This document shows, one piece after another, positions 28,422-35,993 of a stretch of DNA of 64,000 nucleotides (the first letter of the stretch is position 1; the number at the start of each line of letters is the position of its first letter). The position numbers and the translations under genes were made by a program. The notes under the pieces are model-generated. The model made no database searches, was not told the DNA's origin, and worked only from the letters and a program-made list of their open reading frames with translations. This stretch comes from Comamonadaceae bacterium (GTDB lineage: Bacteria > Pseudomonadota > Gammaproteobacteria > Burkholderiales > Burkholderiaceae_C): contig CANBVJ010000010.1 of assembly GCA_947372865.1 (NCBI GenBank), forward strand, positions 1 to 64,000, read 5' to 3'.

Positions 28422-29486
28422 ATGAGCCACCAAGAAGCCCCGGCACCCGTGCCGCCGTATTTCCGGTCCCAGGACCCCGCCACCAGCCATGCCAACCAGG
28501 CTTTGGCGCGCCTGCGGCAAGAGGCGCTTTCGCCCCTGCCGCAGAACTATGAACTCTGGTTTGCCTATTACGCCCAAACGCACCTCGACGTGGTGCACGC
28601 CCTGGACACGCTGTCAACCAGCAAGCAGCCCATCACCGACTCGCTGTGCGAAGGCCTCCACCAGCGTTTTCTGAGCGAGGCCAAAAACAGCGAAACCGTG
28701 CGCGAAACCGGCGCGCGCATCCAGGCCACTATCACCGGGATGAGCAGCCGGGTCGATGCGGCACGCGCGGCCACCCATCAGTACAAAGAAGCCCTTCAAA
28801 CCGCCGCCAGCGAGTTCAGTGCACCCGGCGGCAGTGAAAAAATTCGGGGTACCCTTCGCACCGTGCTGGACAACACCAGCGACATGCTGGCCCACAACCA
28901 GCAGCTAGAGGACGCACTGGCGCAGTCGTCCCTGGTGATGCAGGCGCTTGAGCGCGATCTTGAGACGGTGCGAAAGCAGTCGCTCACCGACAGCCTTACT
29001 GCGCTTGCCAACCGCAAAGCCTTCGACACTGAAATTGCGCGCCTGTCCCAGCAAGCGCAGGCGAACGGGCTGGGGTATTGCATGGTGATGCTGGATATCG
29101 ACCACTTCAAGGTGTTCAACGACACCTACGGCCACCAGGTGGGCGACGATGTATTGCGCCTGGTGGGTCGAACACTCGGCCAGGGCGTGCGCAGTGGCGA
29201 CATGGCGGCGCGCTATGGGGGCGAGGAATTTGCCATTTTGCTGCCCAGCACCGCCCTGCCTGCGGCATTAAAGCTGGCCAATGCGCTGCGCGCCACGATC
29301 GAGGGCATGTCTTTGAAGCGGCGCAAGAGCGGCGACACGCTCAGTCGCATCACACTCTCTGGTGGGGTCGCCGAAATGGCGCTAGGAGAGTCGCCCGACG
29401 CTTTGGTGGCCCGCGCGGACGCCGCGCTGTATCTGGCCAAAAGCCGTGGCCGCAACCGCATTGAGGTGCATGCGCTCGGGCATTAA
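28422..29486 (+). CDS. Diguanylate cyclase (GGDEF domain)
   Basis: 354 residues from ATG 28422. The N-terminal ~190 residues are predicted helical with no membrane helix, so the enzyme is cytosolic. The GGDEF domain has DSLTALANRKAF, DIDHFKVFNDTYGHQVGD and the active-site YGGEEFAI. An RSGD inhibitory-site motif sits five residues ahead of GGEEF, so product inhibition by c-di-GMP is expected. It synthesises c-di-GMP from GTP; the sensory input of the N-terminal part is unknown. Confidence 0.93.
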   Translation: MSHQEAPAPVPPYFRSQDPATSHANQALARLRQEALSPLPQNYELWFAYYAQTHLDVVHALDTLSTSKQPITDSLCEGLHQRFLSEAKNSETVRETGARIQATITGMSSRVDAARAATHQYKEALQTAASEFSAPGGSEKIRGTLRTVLDNTSDMLAHNQQLEDALAQSSLVMQALERDLETVRKQSLTDSLTALANRKAFDTEIARLSQQAQANGLGYCMVMLDIDHFKVFNDTYGHQVGDDVLRLVGRTLGQGVRSGDMAARYGGEEFAILLPSTALPAALKLANALRATIEGMSLKRRKSGDTLSRITLSGGVAEMALGESPDALVARADAALYLAKSRGRNRIEVHALGH

Positions 29487-29513
29487 CCCGCCGTCTGTGT
29501 GCCGCAGCCGTGC

Positions 29514-30104
29514 CTAAGCCAGCGCCTCGCGCACAAAATCAAGCCGGTCCTGGCCGAAAAACATTTCGTCTCCTACAAAAAAGGTGGGCGCGCCAAACGC
29601 GCCGCGCGCCACGGCTTCTTCGGTCGTAGCAACCAGCGCGGCCTTGACCTCAGGGTCGGCCACCAGCGCCATGAACGACTCGGCACCAAAGCCCGCCGCA
29701 CCCAGCACTTCCGCCAGCACCTCGGGCGCGCCCATATTGCGCGGTTGCACCCACATGGCGTTAAACACCGCGTCCACATAGCGCATCAGGTCTTGCGGGT
29801 TGTGCAGTTGCAGGCCGGCGGCGCCGCGCATCAGGGTGAGCGTGTTGATGGGGAAATGCGGGTTGTGCGCAAAAGGCACGCGGTAGCGCGTCGCAAAGCG
29901 CGCCATGTCCTGGCCCATCCAGCGGCCTTTGGCGGGGACGGTGACCGGGCTGGCGTTGCCCGTGGCTTTGAACACGCCGCCCAGCAGCATGGGCCGGTAA
30001 ACCACTTTGGCGCCGGTGTCTGCGGCTAGCTTGGCCAACTGGGTGTGCGCCAAGTAGGTGGTGGGGCTGCCAAAGTCAAAGAAAAATTCGACGGTTTTTT
30101 GCAT
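29514..30104 (-). CDS. 2-Hydroxychromene-2-carboxylate isomerase-type DsbA-like protein
   Basis: 196 residues from ATG 30104. FFFDFGSPTTYLAH at the N-terminus has the Ser-Pro in place of the CxxC redox site, the mark of the kappa-class GST/HCCA isomerase group. GAFGAPTFFVGDEMFFGQDRLDFV is the conserved end. HCCA isomerase acts in naphthalene degradation with glutathione, but relatives occur widely without that pathway, and no other degradation genes are here. It is 31 bp behind an SDR gene on the same strand. Confidence 0.85.
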   Translation of the reverse strand: MQKTVEFFFDFGSPTTYLAHTQLAKLAADTGAKVVYRPMLLGGVFKATGNASPVTVPAKGRWMGQDMARFATRYRVPFAHNPHFPINTLTLMRGAAGLQLHNPQDLMRYVDAVFNAMWVQPRNMGAPEVLAEVLGAAGFGAESFMALVADPEVKAALVATTEEAVARGAFGAPTFFVGDEMFFGQDRLDFVREALA

Positions 30105-30135
30105 ACAAGCTCCTTTTATTTTTTGGGGTGCGGAC

Positions 30136-30864
30136 TTACCAGTTTTCCATCCACGGGCGCAGGTCGAGCTCGTGGGTCCAGGCGCTGCGCGGCTGGCGGT
30201 GCAACTGCCAATAACTCTCGGCAATGTGGTCGGGGTTGACGATGCCGTCTTGGTCTTTGAGTGCGTAGCGCGCCGGAAAATTGTCGGCAATGAACTGGGT
30301 GTCAATCGCGCCGTCAATCACCGTGTGCGCCACGTGGATGCCTTGAGGCCCCAGCTCGCGCGCCATGCTTTGCGCCAGCGCCCGCAGCGCATGCTTGGCC
30401 CCGGCAAAGGCCGAGAACCCGGCTGCACCCCGCAGGCTGGCGGTGGCGCCGGTAAAAATAATCGTGCCCTGGCCGCGCTTGAGCATGGCTTTGGCCACCT
30501 CGCGGCCCATCAAAAAGCCTGACAGCGCGCCCATTTCCCACACCTTGCGGTAGACGCGTTCGGTGGTGTCGGTGACAGAAAATCGCACATTGGCGCCGAT
30601 GTTGAACACGGCCACTTCGATGGGCGCAATGTCTCGCTCAATGCCCTCGACCAGCGCCACCATCTCCGCTTCGACCCGGGCGTCCGAGCCAAAGGCGTGG
30701 GCCTGGCCGCCCTCGGCCTCAATCTGCGCCACCAGGGGCAAGAGCTTGTCGCGCTGGCGCCGGGTGACACAGGCCACCAGGCCCTCGCGCGCAAAGCGCC
30801 GGGCAATGGCGCCGCCGGTGGCGTCTCCGGCGCCCACTACCAATACCGATTTAGCGTTGTTCAT
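30136..30864 (-). CDS. Short-chain dehydrogenase/reductase with Phe in place of the catalytic Tyr
   Basis: 242 residues. The cofactor motif is GAGDATGGAIARRF and an IGAN segment stands where NNAG is usual. The expected YxxxK site reads FAGAK (Phe153, Lys157), so the general-acid Tyr is missing. This variant recurs in an SDR subfamily, so it may be a binding protein or use another mechanism. It sits 2 bp downstream of the core methionine synthase gene and 31 bp upstream of the HCCA isomerase-like gene, probably one transcript. Confidence 0.82.
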   Translation of the reverse strand: MNNAKSVLVVGAGDATGGAIARRFAREGLVACVTRRQRDKLLPLVAQIEAEGGQAHAFGSDARVEAEMVALVEGIERDIAPIEVAVFNIGANVRFSVTDTTERVYRKVWEMGALSGFLMGREVAKAMLKRGQGTIIFTGATASLRGAAGFSAFAGAKHALRALAQSMARELGPQGIHVAHTVIDGAIDTQFIADNFPARYALKDQDGIVNPDHIAESYWQLHRQPRSAWTHELDLRPWMENW

Positions 30865-30866
30865 GG

Positions 30867-31904
30867 TCAGGCTCCTGCGTAACGTTGGCGGGCCAGGGCG
30901 GCGCCTTGGGCCAGGGCTTCGAGCTTGCGCAGGGCAATGTCGCGGTTCATGGGCGCCATGCCGCAGTTGGTGCAGGCAATGAGCTTCATCTTGGGCACAA
31001 ACTGCAGCGCTTTGCCAATGGTGTCGGCCACTTCTTCGGCGGTTTCCACCACGTCAGAGGCCACGTCAATCACGCCCACCATCACTTCCTTGCCCGAGAG
31101 CAAAGCCATCAGGTCCATGGGAACGTGCGAATGAAAGCATTCCAGGCTCACTTGCTGAATGCTGCTTTTGGCCAGCGCCGGAAATACTTTTTCGTACTGG
31201 CGCCACTCGTGACCCAGGGTGTTTTTCCAGTCCATATTGGCGGCAATGCCGTAGCCGTAGCAAATGTGCACTGCGGTTTTGCAGGTCAGGCCTTGGGCGG
31301 CGCGCTCCAGGGCGGCAACGCCCCAGTCGGCAGCGTCTTCCATGTAGACGTTGAAGGCCGGCTCGTCAAACTGGACGATGTCCACGCCGTCGGCCTGCAG
31401 GGCCAGCGCCTCTTGGTTGAGCAGCTCGGCAAAAGCAAAAGCCATTTTGATCTTGCCCTCGCGCCCGCCGCCATAAAAGCGGTCGGCCACGGTGTCCACA
31501 ATCGTCATCGGCCCGGGCAGGGTGAATTTGAGCGTGCGCTTGGTGTGGGCGCGGGCAATGCGGGCCTCGAGCGCGTGCACCCGGCCTTTGAGGCGCAGCG
31601 GCCCCACGACTTGCGGCACCTGCGCGTCGTAGCGGTTGTTGCGGATGCCCATGGTGACTTTGTTCTCAAAGTCAATGCCCTCGACCTGCTCCAGAAAACC
31701 GTGCACAAAGTGCTGGCGCGCCTGTTCGCCGTCGCCAATCACGTCCAGGCCCAGGTCTTCCTGGGTTTTGACCCAAAGCAGGGTGGCGTCAGACTTGGCT
31801 TCGATCAGGGCAGCGCCCTCGGTCTTCCATTGCGGCCAGAGTTTTTGGGTTTCGGCCAGCCAGGCTGGTTTGGGCAGGCTGCCAGCGATTGCGGTGGGGA
31901 ACAT
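30867..31904 (-). CDS. Core methionine synthase (MetE C-terminal half only, MesD-like)
   Basis: 345 residues, about half of cobalamin-independent MetE and equivalent to its C-terminal barrel. The zinc ligands are in place: His213 and Cys215 in AVHICYGYG, Glu255 in SLECFHSH and Cys314 in CTNCGM. The opening AGSLPKPAWLAE and the HICYGYG...LGHEWRQYE stretch recall the folate-independent MesD type of Acinetobacter, remembered and not searched. MesD works with the partner MesX (DUF1852), which is not beside it here. DUF1993 lies 93 bp upstream and the SDR 2 bp downstream. Confidence 0.8.
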   Translation of the reverse strand: MFPTAIAGSLPKPAWLAETQKLWPQWKTEGAALIEAKSDATLLWVKTQEDLGLDVIGDGEQARQHFVHGFLEQVEGIDFENKVTMGIRNNRYDAQVPQVVGPLRLKGRVHALEARIARAHTKRTLKFTLPGPMTIVDTVADRFYGGGREGKIKMAFAFAELLNQEALALQADGVDIVQFDEPAFNVYMEDAADWGVAALERAAQGLTCKTAVHICYGYGIAANMDWKNTLGHEWRQYEKVFPALAKSSIQQVSLECFHSHVPMDLMALLSGKEVMVGVIDVASDVVETAEEVADTIGKALQFVPKMKLIACTNCGMAPMNRDIALRKLEALAQGAALARQRYAGA

Positions 31905-31997
31905 GGTTGGTGTCTCCAGTTTTTACGGGGTTTGTCCGCGCCGGTCTTTGCCAGCGCTGGTGTCAAAAGGGGGCGCTTGGCACCCCCGGCAGGACAA

Positions 31998-32504
31998 TTA
32001 AGGGTTGCCCAAGAAATCGCGCTTGCCGATCTCTACGCCATTGTGGCGAAGGATGGCAAAAGCGGTTGTCACATGGAAATACACATTGGGCATGGCGTGG
32101 CCCAGCAAAAACTGCATGCCTTTGTAATGCGTTTCCTTGTCGCCGCGCTTGGTGACGATGTCCTTGTCTTCGGTGCCATCAATTTGCGCGGGGGTGAAAC
32201 TTTGCACATAAGCCACGGTCTTGGCCACGCGCGCCTTGAGTTCTTCAAAGGTACGCTCGTTGTCCTCGTACACCGGGCTCTCAACCCCGGCCAAGCGCGC
32301 GACCACGCCTTTGGCGGTGTCGCTGGCGATTTGCACCTGGCGGCGAAAGCTCAGCATGTCGGGAAAGAGGCGAAAGTCGATCAGCGCAGCGGGGTCGATC
32401 TTTTTGGCTTCGACGTGGGCTTGTGCTTTGTCCAGAATATTGATCAGGTTGTTCAGGCTATTGACCAAGCGGGGCACGCTGGCTTGGTACATGGAAATCG
32501 TCAT
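31998..32504 (-). CDS. DUF1993-family protein
   Basis: 168 residues with MTISMYQASVPRLVNSLNNL, FPDMLSFRRQVQIASDTAKG, RTFEELKARVAKT and KGMQFLLGHAMPNVYFHVTTAFAILRHNGVEIGK, the DUF1993 pattern. The His and Asp positions hint at a DinB-like four-helix fold, but no activity is known. It is the first gene of a minus-strand group with the core methionine synthase, the SDR and the HCCA isomerase-like protein. The 170-bp gap to the divergent FAD oxidase gene must contain its promoter. Confidence 0.78.
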   Translation of the reverse strand: MTISMYQASVPRLVNSLNNLINILDKAQAHVEAKKIDPAALIDFRLFPDMLSFRRQVQIASDTAKGVVARLAGVESPVYEDNERTFEELKARVAKTVAYVQSFTPAQIDGTEDKDIVTKRGDKETHYKGMQFLLGHAMPNVYFHVTTAFAILRHNGVEIGKRDFLGNP

Positions 32505-32674
32505 GGTGGTGGCTTTCGGGTGAAGTTAGGCGCGCAAATCTGGCGCGCAAGCATCTTATATGCGCCCTGCGGCGCCTACGGCTTTGCCGGTCTTTCGACG
32601 TTCGTTGTCCGGTCGCTGGTCACCCGCTGGCGTATGCTGCGTGCTCTGAATACTGCGACTGAGGAAGCCCCACC

Positions 32675-34099
32675 ATGAACGCCCCTGTCAGCCACCACAC
32701 TTTGACGCCCCCGCTTGCGCTGCGCGAGGTGCCGCAGGCGCTGATTGGCGCCCTGCAAGCGCGTTTTGGCAGCCGCTACGCCACCGGCCTGGCAGTGCGC
32801 GAGCAGCACGGGCGCGACGAATCGGTGTTTGAGGTGCCGCCACCTGCTGCGGTGGTGTTTGCCGAGTCCACGCTTGATGTGGCCGCCGCCGTTGCCTTGG
32901 CGGCCCAGTTCCGGGTGCCGGTGATTCCCTTTGGCGTGGGCTCGTCGCTAGAAGGACACTTGCTGGCGGTGCAGGGCGGCATCAGTATTGACTTGGGCCG
33001 CATGAACCAGATCGTGGCCATCCACCCCGAAGACCTGACCGTGACCGTGCAGCCTGGCGTAACGCGCAAGCAGCTCAACGAGGCGCTCAAGAGCAGCGGC
33101 CTGTTTTTTCCGATTGACCCGGGCGCGGACGCGTCGCTGGGCGGCATGAGCGCCACCCGCGCCAGCGGCACCAACGCCGTGCGCTACGGCACCATGCGCG
33201 ACAACGTGCTTGGGTTAGAAGTGGTTACGGCCAGCGGAGAAATCATCCGCACCGGCACCCGGGCGCGCAAGTCTTCCGCTGGCTACGACCTTACGCGCCT
33301 GATGGTCGGTAGCGAAGGCACGCTGGGCGTGATGACCGAGATCACGCTCAAGGTCTATCCGCTGCCCGAGGCAGTGTCGGCGGCGGTGTGCTCTTTTCCC
33401 AGCATTGAGGCGGCGGTGCGCACCACCATTGCCATCATCCAGATGGGCGTGCCGATTGCCCGTGTGGAGCTGGTGGACGCCAAAACCGTGCGCATGGTCA
33501 ACGCCCATGCCAAGCTTGGGCTGCGCGAGGAGGCGCTGTTGCTGATGGAGTTCCATGGCTCGCCCGCCAGTGTCAAAGAACAGGCCGAAACCGTGCAAGA
33601 TATCGCCGGTGACCACGGTGGCAACGCCTTTGAATGGGCCAGCACCCCCGAAGAACGCACCCGCCTGTGGGCCGCGCGCCACAACGCCTACTTTGCCGCC
33701 ATCCAAAGCCGCCCCGGCTGCCGCGCCATTAGCACCGACACCTGTGTGCCGATCAGCCGCCTGGCGGACTGCCTGCTGGAGTCGATTGACGAAGTGGAAG
33801 CATCCCAGATTCCGTACTTTTTGGTCGGCCATGTGGGCGACGGCAACTTCCACTTTGGCTATCTGATTGACCCCCACAGTCCGCGGGAACGCGCCACCGC
33901 CGAGGCCCTGAACCACAAATTGGTGGAGCGCGCCTTGCGCATGGACGGCACCTGCACCGGCGAACACGGCATTGGCCTGCACAAAATGGACTTTTTGCTG
34001 GCCGAGACCGGCACCGGCGCGGTGGACATGATGCGCGCCATCAAAATTGCGCTGGACCCACACAACATCATGAACCCGGGCAAGATATTTGCACTTTGA
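32675..34099 (+). CDS. FAD-linked D-2-hydroxyacid dehydrogenase (D-lactate dehydrogenase / glycolate oxidase type)
   Basis: 474 residues. The FAD-binding PCMH domain shows VIPFGVGSSLEGHLLAVQGGISIDLGRMN, PGADASLGGMSATRASGTNAVRYG and GTRARKSSAGYDLTRLMVGSEGTLGV. The C-terminal domain ends in HVGDGNFHFG and GTCTGEHGIGLHKMDFL. This is the DLD/GlcD family that oxidises D-lactate or glycolate and passes electrons to cytochrome c or quinone. The exact substrate cannot be told. The start at 32675 lies next to the plus-strand promoter region shared with DUF1993. Confidence 0.88.
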   Translation: MNAPVSHHTLTPPLALREVPQALIGALQARFGSRYATGLAVREQHGRDESVFEVPPPAAVVFAESTLDVAAAVALAAQFRVPVIPFGVGSSLEGHLLAVQGGISIDLGRMNQIVAIHPEDLTVTVQPGVTRKQLNEALKSSGLFFPIDPGADASLGGMSATRASGTNAVRYGTMRDNVLGLEVVTASGEIIRTGTRARKSSAGYDLTRLMVGSEGTLGVMTEITLKVYPLPEAVSAAVCSFPSIEAAVRTTIAIIQMGVPIARVELVDAKTVRMVNAHAKLGLREEALLLMEFHGSPASVKEQAETVQDIAGDHGGNAFEWASTPEERTRLWAARHNAYFAAIQSRPGCRAISTDTCVPISRLADCLLESIDEVEASQIPYFLVGHVGDGNFHFGYLIDPHSPRERATAEALNHKLVERALRMDGTCTGEHGIGLHKMDFLLAETGTGAVDMMRAIKIALDPHNIMNPGKIFAL

Positions 34100-34184
34100 G
34101 GTGCCAACCTGACCTTGCCAGTGATGCCTTGTTTGGGACAGCGCGGCGCATGTGCCAACCGCGACTTATGGCACATTAAAGCCC

Positions 34185-35099
34185 ATGCCCAACCCTAACG
34201 CTTACCCCACGCTCGAAGACGCCATTGGCAAAACCCCGCTCGTCGCACTGCAACGCATAGGCGCTGCTGGCAATTCCACCCGCAACAACGTCGTGCTCGG
34301 CAAACTTGAGGGCAACAACCCGGCCGGCTCGGTGAAAGACCGCCCGGCGCTGTCCATGATCCAGCGCGCGCAAGAGCGCGGCGACATCGCACCCGGCGAT
34401 ACCCTGATTGAGGCTACATCCGGCAACACCGGCATTGCGCTGGCCATGGCCGCAGCCATCAAGGGCTACCGCATGGTGCTCATCATGCCCGAGGACTTGT
34501 CCATAGAGCGGGTGCAAACCATGAAGGCCTTTGGCGCCGAACTCATCCTCACGCCCAAAAGCGGCGGCATGGAATACGCCCGCGACCTGGCCGAAAAAAT
34601 GCAGCTTGAGGGCAAGGGCAGGGTGCTTGACCAGTTTGCCAACCAAGACAACCCGCGCGTGCACTACGAGACCACCGGCCCTGAAATCTGGGCTGATACG
34701 CAGGGCCGCGTCACCCATTTTGTGAGCGCCATGGGCACCACCGGCACCATTACCGGAGTGGCGCGCTACCTCAAAGAAAAGAACCCGACCATACGCATCA
34801 TCGGCGCCCAGCCGTCTGAGGGCTCGCGCATTCCCGGTATCCGCAAATGGGCCCCGGCCTATTTGCCCAAGATTTACGACCCGGCCAATGTGGACGAGCT
34901 GCGCTACGTGAGCCAGGCGGACGCCGAAGAAATGTGCCGCCGCATGGCGCGCGAAGAAGGCATTTTTGCTGGAATATCGGCGGCTGGCGCCTGCTGGGTG
35001 GCGCAACAAATTGCCAGCGAAGTGCAAGACGCCACCATCGTATTTATCGTGTGTGACCGGGGCGACCGCTACTTGTCCACCGGCGTGTTTCCGGCCTGA
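34185..35099 (+). CDS. cysM: Cysteine synthase B (O-acetylserine sulfhydrylase B)
   Basis: 304 residues from ATG 34185. PLP-dependent beta-replacement enzyme making cysteine from O-acetylserine and sulfide or thiosulfate. The PLP lysine is in GNNPAGSVKDRPA, the phosphate loop in EATSGNTGIALAMAA, and the MGTTGTITGVARYLKE motif follows. The spelling NPAGSVKDRPA and VGAQPSEGSRIPGIRKW-like sequence (here IGAQPSEGSRIPGI) favour CysM over CysK. A longer in-frame start at 34152 looks unconserved. Confidence 0.93.
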   Translation: MPNPNAYPTLEDAIGKTPLVALQRIGAAGNSTRNNVVLGKLEGNNPAGSVKDRPALSMIQRAQERGDIAPGDTLIEATSGNTGIALAMAAAIKGYRMVLIMPEDLSIERVQTMKAFGAELILTPKSGGMEYARDLAEKMQLEGKGRVLDQFANQDNPRVHYETTGPEIWADTQGRVTHFVSAMGTTGTITGVARYLKEKNPTIRIIGAQPSEGSRIPGIRKWAPAYLPKIYDPANVDELRYVSQADAEEMCRRMAREEGIFAGISAAGACWVAQQIASEVQDATIVFIVCDRGDRYLSTGVFPA

Positions 35100-35134
35100 G
35101 TCTTTTTACAGAACCCATTTTTGAGTCATAGCCC

Positions 35135-35686
35135 ATGAGCCACGCTTTCAAATTTTGCCCCCAGTGCGCCACGCCGCTGGCGCTGATCAGCCAGATGGAA
35201 GACGGTGGCGATAAAGTGCGCCTGCGCTGCAGCGCCTGTGATTACACCCACTGGAACAATCCCACGCCGGTGCTGGCAGGCATTGTGGAGGTGGATGGGC
35301 AAATTTTGCTGGCCCGCAACGCCGCCTGGCCGGGCAAGATGTATGCGCTGATTACCGGTTTTATGGAGGCGGGCGAGACGCCGCAAGAGGGCATTGCGCG
35401 CGAAATCGCCGAAGAAACCAATCTGGTGACCGACGAGCTCAAGCTGGTGGGCGTGTATGACTTTCAGCGCATGAACCAGATCATCATCGCCTACCACGCG
35501 GTCTGCCACGGCGAAGTGCGACTCTCGCCCGAGCTGGTGGATTACCGCATGTACGCGCCACAAGACCTGAAATGCTGGCCCGCAGGTACAGGCTACGCCC
35601 TGGCCGATTGGCTGACGTCGCGCGGCCACACGCCCCAGTTTGTGGAGTGGCCCAAGCGCGAAGCGCCCGCAGCCCAATCCACCTAA
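35135..35686 (+). CDS. NUDIX hydrolase with N-terminal zinc ribbon (NudC-like)
   Basis: 183 residues. Residues ~5-35 have two Cys pairs (FCPQCATPL ... CSACDYTHW), a zinc ribbon as in NADH pyrophosphatase NudC. The NUDIX box GFMEAGETPQEGIAREIAEETNLV follows and is intact. NudC removes NAD caps from RNA and hydrolyses NADH, but this protein lacks NudC's N-terminal domain. The substrate is therefore open. It starts 35 bp after cysM and precedes a TusA-like gene. Confidence 0.86.
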   Translation: MSHAFKFCPQCATPLALISQMEDGGDKVRLRCSACDYTHWNNPTPVLAGIVEVDGQILLARNAAWPGKMYALITGFMEAGETPQEGIAREIAEETNLVTDELKLVGVYDFQRMNQIIIAYHAVCHGEVRLSPELVDYRMYAPQDLKCWPAGTGYALADWLTSRGHTPQFVEWPKREAPAAQST

Positions 35687-35702
35687 TCCGCAAGACCCAA
35701 AT

Positions 35703-35942
35703 ATGTCCACCGACTACACCGTTGACATCGAGATCGACACCCGCGGCCTGAACTGCCCGCTGCCCATCCTTAAAGCCAAACGCGCGCTCACCGGGATGGA
35801 AAGCGGCCAGGTGCTCAAAGTCGTGGCCACCGACGCAGGCTCGATTCGCGACTTTCAGGCCTTTGCCAAACAAACCGGCAACACCCTGCTAGACCAGCAA
35901 ACCCTGGGGCAAGAGTTTGTGCACGTGATGCGCAGGCGCTAG
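35703..35942 (+). CDS. TusA-family sulfurtransferase
   Basis: 79 residues from ATG 35703. The signature RGLNCPLPILKAKRAL holds the single active-site Cys in CPxP. Members carry persulfide sulfur for tRNA thiolation, molybdenum cofactor or sulfur oxidation. Its place after cysM and the NUDIX gene (16 bp gap) suggests sulfur handling, but the acceptor is unknown. It ends 51 bp before the convergent valS. Confidence 0.88.
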   Translation: MSTDYTVDIEIDTRGLNCPLPILKAKRALTGMESGQVLKVVATDAGSIRDFQAFAKQTGNTLLDQQTLGQEFVHVMRRR

Positions 35943-35993
35943 GCAGAAACCCGAAGCGCACGCCTTAAAAACGCAGGCTTCGGGCGGGGCGGC

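Noticed and set aside
35943-35993. Possible bidirectional terminator between the TusA-like gene and valS
   Set aside because: A CCCGAAG/CTTCGGG pair exists, but the loop is ~20 bases and no T run follows.
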